A stretch of DNA of 64,000 nt from Phenylobacterium sp. (GTDB lineage Bacteria; Pseudomonadota; Alphaproteobacteria; Caulobacterales; Caulobacteraceae), in assembly GCF_030679875.1 (NCBI RefSeq), contig NZ_JAUXSP010000029.1, positions 121,019 through 185,018 on the forward strand, in the 5' to 3' direction. A program made the position numbers and the translations under genes. Under the pieces are notes generated by a model. It was not told the origin of the DNA and ran no database searches. It saw only the letters and a program-made list of their open reading frames with translations. Below, in pieces: positions 1 to 9,280 of the stretch. Every line of letters starts with the position of its first letter. Within the stretch, counting starts at the first letter, position 1.

Positions 1-220
1 CGACGCCTGCCTGGAATGCCTCCGGGAGGGCGTGGTGGAGGACGAGGACATCGTTGACGGGGCCATGATCTTTGGCGCGGGCTTCGCGCCGTTCCGGGGC
101 GGACCGATCCACTATGCCCGCAGCCACGGGGCGCAGGCTCTGAAGGCGCGCATGGAGGCGCTGGCGGCGACGCACGGCGAACGCTTCCGTCCCGACCAAG
201 GCTGGGATCGCCTCACGTGA
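1..220 (+). CDS. 3-hydroxyacyl-CoA dehydrogenase (FadJ/FadB-like), C-terminal end only
   Basis: The reading frame is open from the left edge and ends in TGA at 218-220, so only about 72 C-terminal residues are visible. The segment with GAMIFGAGFAPFRGGPIHYA, then a short helix and HGERFRP, matches the second C-terminal domain of the multifunctional fatty-acid oxidation alpha subunit (3-hydroxyacyl-CoA dehydrogenase). That enzyme oxidises 3-hydroxyacyl-CoA with NAD in beta-oxidation. The stop overlaps the GTG of the next gene, so the two are probably co-transcribed. The N-terminal hydratase domain, if present, lies outside the window. Confidence 0.8.
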   Translation, partial: DACLECLREGVVEDEDIVDGAMIFGAGFAPFRGGPIHYARSHGAQALKARMEALAATHGERFRPDQGWDRLT

Positions 221-2082
221 GCGCATCAATGTTGCGGATGACACAGGCCGACGCGGTCGCCAAGGCCATCATCGAACGCCTCGATGGCAAGGTGGTGCTG
301 GGCCTGCCCCTGGGGCTGGGCAAGGCCAACCACATCGCCAACGCCCTCTATGCCCGGGCCGCCACCGACCCCTCGATCTCGCTGCGGATATTCACGGCGC
401 TCACCCTGACCCCACCCGAGCCCGGCAGCCTGTTGGAGAAGCGCTTCATGGGGCCGATCCTGAAGCGAACGCTCGGCGGCTATCCCGAGCTTGCCTACGC
501 CCAGGCCCAGCGCCGCGGCGGCCTGCCCCCCAATATCGAGGTCGACGAATTCTTCCTGCAGGCCGGCATGTGGCTGAACGATCCCGAGGTGCAGCAGAAC
601 TACATCAGCGCCAACTATACCCATGCAAGCCGCTACATCCTGGAGCGCGGCTGCAATGTGGTGGCCCAGCTGGTGGCCAAGGGAGAACGGGACGGCGGCG
701 AGAGCTACAGCCTGTCGTGCAACACAGACCTGACCCTGGAACTGCTCAAGGCCAAGGCGGAAGGCCGGAGCGACCTCATCCTGGTGGGTCAGGTCAATTC
801 TGAGCTGCCCTATATGCCGGGGGCCGCCGAGCTGCCGCCGGAAGCCTTCGCCATGATGCTGGAGAGCCCGGAGGTCGAATTCCCCCTGCCTGGCCCGCCC
901 AAGCAGCCGGTGAGCCTGACCCACTATGCGATGGGCTTCCATGTCGCGAGCCTGATCCCCGACGGCGGGACGCTTGAGATCGGCATCGGGTCCATGGGCC
1001 ATGCGGTGGCCCATGCCCTGATCCTGCGCCACCGGCAGCCGGCGAGGTTCGCCGCCATCCTCAAGAGCCTGACACCCCCTGACGACCGGCTGGAACGTCA
1101 CACTGGCCCCTTCGAGGAAGGGATCTATGCCGCCACCGAGATGTTCGTGGACGCCTTTCTGGAGCTCTACCGGGCCGGTGTTCTGAAACGGGAGGTCGAC
1201 GGCGCGGTGCTGGACGCGGCCTTCTTCCTGGCGCCCCGGGACTTCTACGCCGCCCTGCGCGACATGCCCCTGGAGGAGCGCGCCAAGTTCCGCATGACAG
1301 ATGTGGGCTTCGTCAACGAGCTCCATGGCGCCGACTTCGACAAGCGCGTCGCCGACCGCAAGGGCGCCCGCTTCGTCAACAACGCCATGATCGCCACCTT
1401 GCTGGGCGCGGTGACCTCTGACGCCCTGGAGGACGGCCGCGTGGTGAGCGGGGTGGGCGGCCAGTACAACTTCGTCGCCCAGGCCTTCGCCCTGCCGGAC
1501 GCCCGCTCGATCATGACCCTTCCGGCCAGCCGCCAGGGGCGTGATGGCCCGGAGTCAAACATCCGCTGGTCCTACGGACACACCACCATTCCGCGGCACC
1601 TGCGCGACATGGTGGTGACCGAGTATGGCGTCGCCGACCTGCGCGGCGCCCGCGACGCCGAGGTGATCGCCGCAATGCTGGAGGTGGCCGATGCGGGCTT
1701 CCACGAGCCCCTGACCAACCAGGCCAAGGCCGCAGGCAAGCTCGCCGGCGACCACCAGATCAGCGCCTTTGCCGCTGGAAACACCGCGGACGCCCTCGCG
1801 GCGCGGCTGGCCCCGTTCCGCGAGGCCGGCGACCTGCCGCCCTTCCCGTTCGGCACCGAGATGACCGTGGTGGAGCAGGCCCTGGCTCCCGCGCTGCAGA
1901 AGATCAAGGCCGCTTCGGTCTCCAAGAGCGAGATCGCCGCGCTCGCCCTGCGCGGTCTGACGGCGGGACGGCCTGACGCCAAGGTCCGCCAGGCGTTGGA
2001 GCGACTGGGCCTCGACCGGCCCTCCAGCCTGGAGGAGAGGCTCTACGCCCGGCTGGTGCGCGGGGCCATGGCGGGGGGTTAA
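217..2082 (+). CDS. acetyl-CoA hydrolase/transferase family protein
   Basis: A 621-residue protein of the acetyl-CoA hydrolase / 4-hydroxybutyrate CoA-transferase family, which moves or releases CoA from short acyl-CoAs. Seen: a glycine-rich turn GIGSMGHA near residue 254, GVGGQYNFVAQA near 411, and TEYGVADLRG near 467, the family's C-terminal signature. The length is at the long end for the family. The GTG at 217 overlaps the stop of the upstream beta-oxidation gene; an in-frame ATG at 229 is an alternative. Context suggests a role in acyl-CoA turnover beside beta-oxidation. The exact acyl substrate cannot be read from sequence. Confidence 0.85.
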   Translation: MSASMLRMTQADAVAKAIIERLDGKVVLGLPLGLGKANHIANALYARAATDPSISLRIFTALTLTPPEPGSLLEKRFMGPILKRTLGGYPELAYAQAQRRGGLPPNIEVDEFFLQAGMWLNDPEVQQNYISANYTHASRYILERGCNVVAQLVAKGERDGGESYSLSCNTDLTLELLKAKAEGRSDLILVGQVNSELPYMPGAAELPPEAFAMMLESPEVEFPLPGPPKQPVSLTHYAMGFHVASLIPDGGTLEIGIGSMGHAVAHALILRHRQPARFAAILKSLTPPDDRLERHTGPFEEGIYAATEMFVDAFLELYRAGVLKREVDGAVLDAAFFLAPRDFYAALRDMPLEERAKFRMTDVGFVNELHGADFDKRVADRKGARFVNNAMIATLLGAVTSDALEDGRVVSGVGGQYNFVAQAFALPDARSIMTLPASRQGRDGPESNIRWSYGHTTIPRHLRDMVVTEYGVADLRGARDAEVIAAMLEVADAGFHEPLTNQAKAAGKLAGDHQISAFAAGNTADALAARLAPFREAGDLPPFPFGTEMTVVEQALAPALQKIKAASVSKSEIAALALRGLTAGRPDAKVRQALERLGLDRPSSLEERLYARLVRGAMAGG

Positions 2083-2144
2083 GCTCTACCGCGGCCCGCG
2101 GCTTGCAGCGCCCCACTCAAATCGTACCGAGAAGGGACGCCGCC

Positions 2145-2612
2145 ATGTTCGAGAAAGCCAACAAGACCTCGCCTCGCCCGCAGGCGGAGGAGACGCCCCT
2201 CGCCCGCAATGCGCTCGCCGCCGCGCCCGCGACCGCCAAGCCCAAGGCGCCTTCGCTGATCGGCCCAGGCCTTTGTATTCAAGGCAATGTGGCCGGCGAG
2301 GCCGAGGTGCAGATCGATGGCCTGGTGCGCGGCGACGTGCGGGTGGGCAAGCTCAGCCTTGGGCCGCAAGGTCGGATCGAGGGCTCCGTGGTGGCCGTGG
2401 TGGCCGAGATCCGCGGCCATGTGAAGGGCCCGATGAAGGCGCGTCAGGTGCGTCTCTATGGGACAGCCCATGTGGAGGGCGACATCGCCCACGAGCAATT
2501 GGCGATGGAAACCGGTGCGGTGTTCGAAGGCCGCAGCGTGCGCCTGGCCAAGGCCGAAGCCGATGCGCCCGCCGCGGTCCCGGCCGCGCCAGCCGTGTCC
2601 AGCGCCGCCTGA
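2145..2612 (+). CDS. bactofilin family polymer-forming protein
   Basis: A 155-residue protein with an Ala/Pro-rich N-terminus, then a repetitive beta-rich core (about residues 35-135) of alternating Gly and hydrophobic residues (IQGNVAGEAEVQIDGLVRGD), as in bactofilins (DUF583). Bactofilins form cytosolic filaments that scaffold cell-shape and wall enzymes; BacA and BacB of Caulobacter are the reference. The ATG at 2145 is chosen because GAGAAGGG lies just upstream and the open frame before it looks non-coding. Both termini are disordered, as usual for the family. The downstream patatin gene is convergent. Which paralogue this is cannot be told. Confidence 0.85.
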   Translation: MFEKANKTSPRPQAEETPLARNALAAAPATAKPKAPSLIGPGLCIQGNVAGEAEVQIDGLVRGDVRVGKLSLGPQGRIEGSVVAVVAEIRGHVKGPMKARQVRLYGTAHVEGDIAHEQLAMETGAVFEGRSVRLAKAEADAPAAVPAAPAVSSAA

Positions 2613-2616
2613 AACT

Positions 2617-3813
2617 TCAGGGGGCTGGCGGCGGCTCCGGGTTGATCTCATCAAAGGCCGTCCCGGTGGCCGCGGCGGCGCGCCCGGCCTCGAACAGCCG
2701 CCGCATGGACTCCGCATCGAACGCCAGGCTGTCGGCCCCGAGGGCTGTGGGAATGGCGGCGTAGCGAAGTCGCGCGCCATTCCGATCCGCAAAGGCGACG
2801 GCCGCAATCAGGTGCGCCCGCAGATCGGACTTGGACAGGGTGTCAAAGCTTCGCATCAGGATCGGCAAGGTCGCGCCCTTGGTGACGGTTCGACGCGGCT
2901 CAATCTCGCCATTGATGATCACATACAGGGCCTGAGGCCGCATATTTCCCTCCGGCGTCCAGAAGGTCAGGCTGGAGGGCGCCAGAACGAAGGGGGTGGA
3001 GACGCCCCCATCCACATGCATCTCCGCCCGTCCCGATCCGCCCTCGTCGAGGTCCATCATGACGGGCGGAAACACCCCCGGGATACTGGCCGAGGCCACT
3101 AGCGCGTTGCGGAAAAGCGCCAGGGCGGCGGCTTCCTGCCCTGGCGCCTGACCCGCCAGAGCTATGGCGCCCATGTCCCACAGGATCGTCGCCTGGGCGT
3201 CAAGATTGGTCGTGGCCACCAGCAAACGGCGCCCGGCGCGGTGTTCTGCGGCGATGGCGGTCAGCAGCGCCGGATCGACATATTTGCCGACCAGGGATCG
3301 GAGCGAGCGATCGCTGTAGAGACTGGGTCGGGAAAGCGCCCCCCACCCGCCCGAAGCCAGCCGCGAAACATCCTCGTCCCGATAGGCCGCCGTGAGCCGC
3401 TCGTCCCAGTCTGGTCCCAGGAAGGCGAAGGGGGAGATCAGGGCGCCGGTGCTGACCCCCGTCACCAGGTCGAAATCTGGCCTCTGACCAGCCTCGGTCC
3501 ATCCGACGAGAACGCCGGCCCCATAGGCCCCATTGGCTCCGCCGCCTGACACAGCCAGGGCGCTCACGGCCGTCGCGCCGCGGGCCTCCCGCTCGGCCTC
3601 CCAGACGCCCAGAAAGGCTTGGCCTGCCACCTCATCATTGGCGGCGAACCGGAAGGAGTCGAGAGCCGAGGTCGGTTGGGTGGCCCTCAACCCGGCCAGT
3701 CCGGTGTCTGAGCGAGAGATTGAGCCGCAGCCCGCCAACGCCAGAGACATGGCGAGCGTCAGGGCGACAGTCAGCCGGCCGCTTCGGCCGCTGAGGCTCA
3801 GGCTTGTCCACAT
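2617..3813 (-). CDS. patatin-like phospholipase lipoprotein
   Basis: A 398-residue protein with a lipoprotein signal (LALAGC, lipidated Cys29) and a patatin domain. Visible motifs: the oxyanion loop SGGGANGAYG at 89-98, the nucleophile elbow GVSTG with Ser121, and the DGG motif with Asp268, giving the Ser-Asp dyad of patatin lipases. It should hydrolyse acyl esters of lipids at the envelope; the substrate is unknown. The ATG at 3813 is preferred over longer starts because TGGAG precedes it and the signal peptide follows. It starts 14 nt after the end of the LysR gene on the same strand, so the two may share a transcript. Confidence 0.87.
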   Translation of the reverse strand: MWTSLSLSGRSGRLTVALTLAMSLALAGCGSISRSDTGLAGLRATQPTSALDSFRFAANDEVAGQAFLGVWEAEREARGATAVSALAVSGGGANGAYGAGVLVGWTEAGQRPDFDLVTGVSTGALISPFAFLGPDWDERLTAAYRDEDVSRLASGGWGALSRPSLYSDRSLRSLVGKYVDPALLTAIAAEHRAGRRLLVATTNLDAQATILWDMGAIALAGQAPGQEAAALALFRNALVASASIPGVFPPVMMDLDEGGSGRAEMHVDGGVSTPFVLAPSSLTFWTPEGNMRPQALYVIINGEIEPRRTVTKGATLPILMRSFDTLSKSDLRAHLIAAVAFADRNGARLRYAAIPTALGADSLAFDAESMRRLFEAGRAAAATGTAFDEINPEPPPAP

Positions 3814-3827
3814 GAAACTCCAGTGAC

Positions 3828-4766
3828 TCAAGCTGCGCCATCTGTCGAGACTAGACCACGCCCCGCGCATCGCTCCGACAGCCGCGAGACCAGAAACTGG
3901 GCCATGGCCTCGACCCGGGCCGGGCGGGGGCCCCCTGGCGGCATCACCAGATGCAGGGCCACCGGCGGCGGGCTCCACTCGGTGAGCACCGCCTCAAGCC
4001 GGCCCGCCGCAAGGCTTGAGCCGACGATGAAGTCTGGCTGCAGCGCCAGACCAAGACCCGCCTCAAGGGCGGGCAGCAGGGCCTCGGCGTTGTTGGCCCG
4101 AAGGGGGCCGGCGGGGCGAACCGAGGCCTCTTCCCCCGCATCGTTGACGAAACGCCACGTCTCAGGCGTCGGCAGATAGGCGTAGCCAAGGCAGGCATGC
4201 TCGGCGAGGTGGGCTGGATGTGTCGGGCGCCCCCGGGCGGCGAGATAGGACGGCGCGGCCACCACGTGCCGGGCGACGGGGCCGATCCGCCGGGCGATCA
4301 GGGATGAATCTGGCAGGGCGGCGATCCGCAGGGCCATGTCGAAGCCCAGTCCGACCAGATCGACCGCCTCGTCGCTCATATGCAGATCGACCGAAACTTC
4401 CGGATAGGCGGCCAGAAAGTCGGGCAACAACGGCGCGACCTCCAGAAGGCCAAACGACATTGGTGAAGCCAGGCGCACCAGGCCCCGGGGCTGGGCTGAC
4501 TGGGCGAGGATTTCATCCTCGGCCGCCTCGCCGTCGGCCAACAGCCGTGCAGCCGGTTCAGCCAGCCGCAGCCCGGCCTCGGTCAGGGAGAGCCGCCGGG
4601 ACGTACGATTGAACAGGCGGGCGCCCAGCCTGATCTCCAGTCGCGTCACCGCCTTGGACACCGTCGCCTTGGACAGTTTCAGGTCGTCGGCGGCGGCGGA
4701 AAAGGACTTCAGCTCCACCACCTTGGCGAAGATGGCCATGGCCTCCAGGTCTGGCAATTGAGCCAT
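3828..4766 (-). CDS. LysR-family transcriptional regulator
   Basis: A 312-residue protein. Residues 1-60 form the LysR winged helix-turn-helix (FSAAADDLKLSKATVSKAVT, then LGARLFNRTSR), followed by a linker helix and a periplasmic-binding-like effector domain from about residue 90. It is divergent from the pirin-wrbA pair, and the 102-nt gap holds an inverted repeat, the usual arrangement for a LysR protein controlling the neighbouring divergent genes and itself. The patatin gene follows on the same strand. The effector is not predictable, but the pirin and quinone reductase targets suggest quinone, flavonoid or oxidative signals (inference). Confidence 0.9.
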   Translation of the reverse strand: MAQLPDLEAMAIFAKVVELKSFSAAADDLKLSKATVSKAVTRLEIRLGARLFNRTSRRLSLTEAGLRLAEPAARLLADGEAAEDEILAQSAQPRGLVRLASPMSFGLLEVAPLLPDFLAAYPEVSVDLHMSDEAVDLVGLGFDMALRIAALPDSSLIARRIGPVARHVVAAPSYLAARGRPTHPAHLAEHACLGYAYLPTPETWRFVNDAGEEASVRPAGPLRANNAEALLPALEAGLGLALQPDFIVGSSLAAGRLEAVLTEWSPPPVALHLVMPPGGPRPARVEAMAQFLVSRLSERCAGRGLVSTDGAA

Positions 4767-4771
4767 AATCC

Positions 4772-4795
4772 GAAACTTTGTCTTTCAATAGTTTC
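4772..4795. promoter_or_regulatory. candidate LysR operator in the LysR/pirin divergent region
   Basis: A perfect inverted repeat GAAACT-N12-AGTTTC lies 6-29 nt upstream of the LysR start, in an AT-rich patch of otherwise GC-rich DNA. It contains a shorter offset dyad TTG-N5-CAA. LysR regulators typically bind such dyads between divergent genes. That this is the operator is inference. Confidence 0.5.
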
Positions 4796-4868
4796 TATTT
4801 ATATCTCGATCATCCCTCCTATCTTGGTCTCAGGCAAGAGCGCCCTGCTGGGCGCGGAGGTTTTCAAG

Positions 4869-5567
4869 ATGATCGAACGCAGAGGTTTCGACGGACTGGG
4901 GGGCGCCGACCATGGATGGCTGAAGGCGCGCCACCACTTTTCCTTCGCCAACTACTATGACCCCAAACGCATGGGCTGGGGCCCGATCCGGGTGTGGAAC
5001 GACGACGAGATCGCGCCGAACTCAGGGTTTCCGCCCCACCCCCACGCTGACATGGAGATCATCACCTATGTCCGCGACGGCGCCATCACCCACCAGGACA
5101 GCCTGGGCAACAAGGGTCGCACCGAGGCCGGCGATGTCCAGGTGATGAGCGCGGGCTCCGGCATCCGCCACGCCGAGTACAATCTGGAGAGCGACACCAC
5201 CCGCATCTTCCAGATCTGGATCGAGCCGTCCCGCACCGGCGGCGCGCCCGCCTGGGGCGCCAAGCCCTTCCCCAAGGACGACCGCTCGGGCCGCTTCGTG
5301 ACCCTGGCCAGCGGTTTCGAGGAAGATGCCGACGCCCTGCCGATCCGCACGGCGGCCCGCGTGCTCGGCGCCACCCTGAAGGCCGGTGAGACCACCGAGC
5401 ACGCCCTGGACGCCGGGCGTCACGCCTATCTGGTGCCGGCCAGCGGGCGGGTCGAGGTCAATGGCGTGACCCTGGAGGCCCGCGACGGCGCGGCCATCAC
5501 CGGCGAGACGTCCCTGACCATCACGGCGCTCGAAGACTCCGAACTCGTCCTGGTGGACGCGGCCTGA
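4869..5567 (+). CDS. pirin family protein (YhhW/quercetinase-like bicupin)
   Basis: A 232-residue bicupin. The metal site is complete in the N-terminal cupin: His57 and His59 in PHPHAD, His101 and Glu103 in GIRHAEY, at the same numbering as I recall for E. coli YhhW, which has quercetin dioxygenase activity in vitro. The ATG at 4869 is chosen because GGAGG lies about 8 nt upstream; a longer upstream frame overlaps the promoter region. It precedes wrbA by 44 nt, and the pair probably forms one unit controlled by the divergent LysR protein. The physiological substrate is unknown. Confidence 0.9.
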   Translation: MIERRGFDGLGGADHGWLKARHHFSFANYYDPKRMGWGPIRVWNDDEIAPNSGFPPHPHADMEIITYVRDGAITHQDSLGNKGRTEAGDVQVMSAGSGIRHAEYNLESDTTRIFQIWIEPSRTGGAPAWGAKPFPKDDRSGRFVTLASGFEEDADALPIRTAARVLGATLKAGETTEHALDAGRHAYLVPASGRVEVNGVTLEARDGAAITGETSLTITALEDSELVLVDAA

Positions 5568-5611
5568 AGGCGGCGTCCCCACCCCCAAACCTCATCTGCA
5601 GGAGAGCCACA

Positions 5612-6211
5612 ATGACCAAGGTTCTGGTCCTTTACTATTCGGCCTATGGCCATATCGAAACCATGGCCGAGGCCGTCGCCGAGGGCGCCCGCCAGGCCGG
5701 CGTCCAGGTGGACATCAAGCGGGTTCCTGACCTTGTCCCCGAAGAGGTCGCCAAGGCGGCCCACTACAAGCTTGACCAGGCGGCGCCGGTAGCCTCCATC
5801 CAGGACCTGGCGGAGTATGACGCCATCATCATCGGCGTCGGCACGCGGTTTGGTCGCATGGCCTCGCAGATGGCCAACTTCCTCGACCAGGCCGGCGGCC
5901 TGTGGGCCAGCGGCGCCTTGAACGGCAAGGTCGGTGGCGCCTTCACGTCTACGGCCACCCAGCATGGGGGCCAGGAGACGACGCTGTTCTCGATCATCAC
6001 CAACCTGATGCATTTCGGCCTGGTGGTGGTCGGCATGGACTATGGCTATCAGGCTCAGATGCGCCTGGACGAGGTGACCGGCGGCAGCCCCTACGGCGCG
6101 ACGACCATCACCGGCGGCGATGGTTCGCGCCAGCCCAGCCAGACCGAGCTGGACGGCGCCCGCTATCAGGGCCGCCGCATCGCCGAGGTGGCCAAGAAGC
6201 TGCAGGGCTAA
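5612..6211 (+). CDS. wrbA: NAD(P)H:quinone oxidoreductase, WrbA type
   Basis: A 199-residue flavodoxin-like protein. It has the FMN phosphate loop [10 protein letters not shown] (about 10-19), the segment [17 protein letters not shown] and the [12 protein letters not shown] region typical of WrbA. WrbA carries out two-electron reduction of quinones with NAD(P)H, avoiding semiquinone radicals. Length matches the family. AGGAGAG precedes the ATG. It sits just downstream of pirin, a common pairing in alphaproteobacteria, which supports a quinone-detoxification operon. A long GC-rich hairpin follows the stop. Confidence 0.93.
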   Translation: MTKVLVLYYSAYGHIETMAEAVAEGARQAGVQVDIKRVPDLVPEEVAKAAHYKLDQAAPVASIQDLAEYDAIIIGVGTRFGRMASQMANFLDQAGGLWASGALNGKVGGAFTSTATQHGGQETTLFSIITNLMHFGLVVVGMDYGYQAQMRLDEVTGGSPYGATTITGGDGSRQPSQTELDGARYQGRRIAEVAKKLQG

Positions 6212-6216
6212 ATCAG

Positions 6217-6252
6217 GGCGCGCGCTTGTCCCCACCAGGGCTGGCGCGCGCC
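6217..6252 (+). terminator. long hairpin downstream of wrbA
   Basis: A nine-base stem (GGCGCGCGC at 6217-6225 with GCGCGCGCC at 6244-6252) encloses a smaller CCC/GGG hairpin. It starts 6 nt after the wrbA stop. No T-run follows, so it may be a Rho-assisted terminator or an mRNA-stabilising structure. Confidence 0.4.
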
Positions 6253-6377
6253 GCGCCTGTCTAGCCGACAAGTCTGGTCACCAACACGGAGACATCACGA
6301 AACCCAAGAATGGATGACACTCACCTGCCCTAGTTCAGGCCCCCGTCCGCTGATCACAGCAACAAGGGGGACGGACC

Positions 6378-9077
6378 ATGTCATCCAACCATCTGCGCCA
6401 ACCGGCGCGCCTCGCTGGCGCTCGCAAGCGCCGCGCTCTTCTGGCCCTCTCGGCCTCGCTACCCATCCTTGCGGCGGCAGCCACACCCGCCCTGGCCGAC
6501 GACGCCGAGGTCAGCGAGCTGGTGGTCACGGCTACCCCGATCCGCGAGTCCATTGAGGCCTCCCTGGAAATCCAGAAGGCATCGGACAATATCGTCAATG
6601 TCATCGCCGCCGACACCATCGGCCGCTTCCCCGACGCCACCGCGGCCGGCGCGCTCGCCCGCCTGCCCGGCGTCGGCGTGCAGCGCGACCAGGGCCAGGA
6701 GCGCTACATCCAGATCCGCGGCGCACCGACCCGCTGGACCACCATGGCGCTCGACGGCGTCAACCTGATCGGCGCCGAAGACCGCATCTTCCGGTTCGAC
6801 TCCGTGCCAGCCGCCCAGATCAGCCAGGTCGTGCTGAACAAGACCCTGCTGCCCAACATGCCCGCCGAGGCTCTGGCGGGCCGGGTGAACATCGAAACCT
6901 TCTCTCCGCTGTCGCAGCCCGGCTTCCACGGCAGCTTCGACGTGGGCGGCGGCTTCGTCGACATGGGCGATGGCCCGGTGAAGCAGTATTCCGGCCGCCT
7001 GTCCTGGTCCAACGGGACCTGGGGCGCCAGCCTGATCGGCTCCCACTACTCCTTCGAGCAGCACACCGACAACTCCGAGCCGCGCTTTGACGACATCGGC
7101 CTGTCCTCGCAGCGCTGGACCAAGTATGTGATCGAGCGCGTCACCGAGTCGTTTTCCGGAAAGATCGAATACTCACCCAACGACGATCACTATATCTCGC
7201 TCTCGCATCTGACGACTGAGTTCGAGGATTTTGAAGAGCGAAACTGGTACGTCTTCACCTATGCCAACGCCTTCTCGGGGACGCGCGACTTTGAGACCGC
7301 CGATCTGATCGGCGTGCCGATGACCGCGTCGTTCGCCTATGGCATCTATACAAACGGCGTGCAGTTCAACGTCCTGCACGGTGACCATCGGGTCAACAAT
7401 TGGGACCTCAGCTGGGACCTGGCCCACGCCGCCACCGAGTTTAACAACTTCTATCCGAGTGTCGGTCAACAGACCTCGACCTCGACGTCGCGACCCTCGA
7501 TCGCCAACACCGCCTTCCTCCCGTCGATGACCGTGAAGGTCAACGCCGTCGCTGGCGGCATCCCGCTGCACACGCTCTATGACACGACGCTGGCCAATGG
7601 CCAGCCGGCCCGCGGCCAGCAGCGCACCTCTCTCAACCAGATGTCCTTGCCGGAGTCCTTCGCCAGCGAATCTACCGGCAGGCTTGAGACCGAGGCGGTC
7701 ACCGTGAAGTTTGATGGCAGCCGAGACTGGGACAGCTTCGGCGCCCAGGCCACCTTCAGCGCCGGCTTCCAGTATGACGACCGGGCGCAGGAGAACGACG
7801 TCACCAACCTGGTGCGCCCCAATGGCACGGTGGCCGCCGGCAATCGGACCGGCTTCCCCCTGGAAACCAACGGCGCCCTACTGGGCATGCCGTGGGACAT
7901 GCGCACCCTGTTTGGCTCAACACCTTACGACCAAGATATGGATCGGGGCTTTACCGGCGTTCACATCGACACTCGTCGGATGGTCGCAGGCGTGCTGGCC
8001 CTTATGGACGCCGCCCGGGCCGCTAACGCCGCTGGGACGGGTAATTTCGCCGTCTATGACATCGACCCAAGGCTGAGCAATTCGGTCGATGAAACCGTCG
8101 CAGCGGCCTATGTGATGAACCGCTGGAAGTGGGATCGCCACACCCTGACCGCTGGTGTCCGGGTGGAGCGCACCGAGATCGAATCTCAGGGCTTGGCCCT
8201 CGTCGGCAACACCCTGACACCCCTCGCCTTCGGCACTGAAGAAACCAACATTTTCCCGAGCCTGCACTACGGGTTCGACTATTCAGACAGCATCAAGCTT
8301 CGCGCCGCCTTCATCACCGGCGCAGCTCGCCCGAGCCTTGAGGACATGCGCGCCACGGTGACGGTCAACGACACCAGTGAGACCGTTTCCGGCGGCAACC
8401 CCTTCCTGACGCCGGAGAAGGCCTACGGGGTCGACCTCTCAGCTGAATGGTACTTCGCCCCGGCCTCCCTGCTGGCGGTCAGCTTCTTCCACCGCGAAGT
8501 CGACAAGGTGCTGTTCAGCTCGTCTCAGATCATCGGGGACGACAGCTACAACTTCGGCGGCGTCGATCGCAGCGACTACACCTTGTCGTCCTTCCAGAAC
8601 GGCCGCGACGGCTACCTGACCGGGCTGGAGTTCGTCTACACCCAGCCCTGGGCCTTCCTGCCGGGCTGGGCCTCAGGCTTCGGCTTCCAGGGCAGCGTGT
8701 CATTCACCAAAGGTGAGTTCGAGACCCCGGACGGCGAGACCGTCGAGTTCCCCGGCACCTCGGACGTGATCACCGGGGCCACCCTGTTCTATGAGAAGTA
8801 CGGCCTGTCCTCGCGTCTGACCTATCAACACCGCACGGACTGGTTGGACGAAGTCTTCCCCTCGGGCTCGTCGGCCAACTCCAACCTCTACTGGGGGGAC
8901 AGTCAGCGTCTGGACTTCTCCGCCCGCTACCAGGTCAACGACACCTACTCGGTCTTCTTTGACGCCAACAATCTGACCAACGAAGAGGGCGTGCGTTACC
9001 AGGGGCGCGAGGATCGTCCCTATGAGATCGAGGGCTTTGGCCGGAAGTATCTGCTGGGCGTCCGCGCCTCGTTCTAG
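6378..9077 (+). CDS. TonB-dependent receptor
   Basis: An 899-residue outer-membrane receptor. Residues 1-41 are a signal peptide ending TPALA, followed by a TonB-box-like stretch VSELVVTATP. A plug domain spans about 60-200 (RLPGVGVQRDQGQERYIQIR). The rest alternates as a 22-strand barrel and ends in VRASF with the terminal aromatic Phe. These receptors import large or scarce nutrients with energy from TonB-ExbBD. AAGGGGG precedes the ATG. It is a single-gene unit with its own terminator and lies beside the phosphonate island, but nothing in it shows a phosphonate ligand. It is of the TBDR subtype common in Caulobacterales. Confidence 0.93.
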   Translation: MSSNHLRQPARLAGARKRRALLALSASLPILAAAATPALADDAEVSELVVTATPIRESIEASLEIQKASDNIVNVIAADTIGRFPDATAAGALARLPGVGVQRDQGQERYIQIRGAPTRWTTMALDGVNLIGAEDRIFRFDSVPAAQISQVVLNKTLLPNMPAEALAGRVNIETFSPLSQPGFHGSFDVGGGFVDMGDGPVKQYSGRLSWSNGTWGASLIGSHYSFEQHTDNSEPRFDDIGLSSQRWTKYVIERVTESFSGKIEYSPNDDHYISLSHLTTEFEDFEERNWYVFTYANAFSGTRDFETADLIGVPMTASFAYGIYTNGVQFNVLHGDHRVNNWDLSWDLAHAATEFNNFYPSVGQQTSTSTSRPSIANTAFLPSMTVKVNAVAGGIPLHTLYDTTLANGQPARGQQRTSLNQMSLPESFASESTGRLETEAVTVKFDGSRDWDSFGAQATFSAGFQYDDRAQENDVTNLVRPNGTVAAGNRTGFPLETNGALLGMPWDMRTLFGSTPYDQDMDRGFTGVHIDTRRMVAGVLALMDAARAANAAGTGNFAVYDIDPRLSNSVDETVAAAYVMNRWKWDRHTLTAGVRVERTEIESQGLALVGNTLTPLAFGTEETNIFPSLHYGFDYSDSIKLRAAFITGAARPSLEDMRATVTVNDTSETVSGGNPFLTPEKAYGVDLSAEWYFAPASLLAVSFFHREVDKVLFSSSQIIGDDSYNFGGVDRSDYTLSSFQNGRDGYLTGLEFVYTQPWAFLPGWASGFGFQGSVSFTKGEFETPDGETVEFPGTSDVITGATLFYEKYGLSSRLTYQHRTDWLDEVFPSGSSANSNLYWGDSQRLDFSARYQVNDTYSVFFDANNLTNEEGVRYQGREDRPYEIEGFGRKYLLGVRASF

Positions 9078-9090
9078 TCCCCCGCCCAAG

Positions 9091-9114
9091 CTGGCCGCAG
9101 GCGACTGCGGCCAG
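9091..9114 (+). terminator. ten-base-pair hairpin after the TonB receptor gene
   Basis: A perfect inverted repeat CTGGCCGCAG-GCGA-CTGCGGCCAG closes a GCGA tetraloop 14 nt after the receptor stop. There is no T-run. It is the first of two tandem hairpins, probably part of a double terminator or a 3'-end stabiliser. Confidence 0.5.
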
Positions 9115-9132
9115 CGCCCGGACACGAACTTC

Positions 9133-9162
9133 GGCGCCCCGGTCACGGCCGGGGCGCCTTTT
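9133..9162 (+). terminator. intrinsic terminator of the TonB receptor gene
   Basis: The stem GGCGCCCCGG (9133-9142) pairs with CCGGGGCGCC (9149-9158) around a six-base loop and is followed by TTTT. It separates the receptor gene from the convergent phnM. Confidence 0.8.
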
Positions 9163-9280
9163 CATTGTTCGGGCTTGGGGCGGAAGTGCGGGAGACGCCC
9201 AGCGCCGAGCGCCGAGCGCCATCAGCGACGACAGCGGCGTGAACGCCTCGGAGCCATCCATCGCCGTCCGGGCGTGGGTC

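Noticed and set aside
226..1326. 366-codon frame antisense to the acetyl-CoA hydrolase gene
   Set aside because: The opposite strand carries a clear family protein; the antisense frame has no recognisable domain.
9208..9230. GCGCCGAGCGCCGAGCGCC short tandem repeat
   Set aside because: Only about two and a half copies of a low-complexity GC unit in a gene-end gap; no sign of an array.
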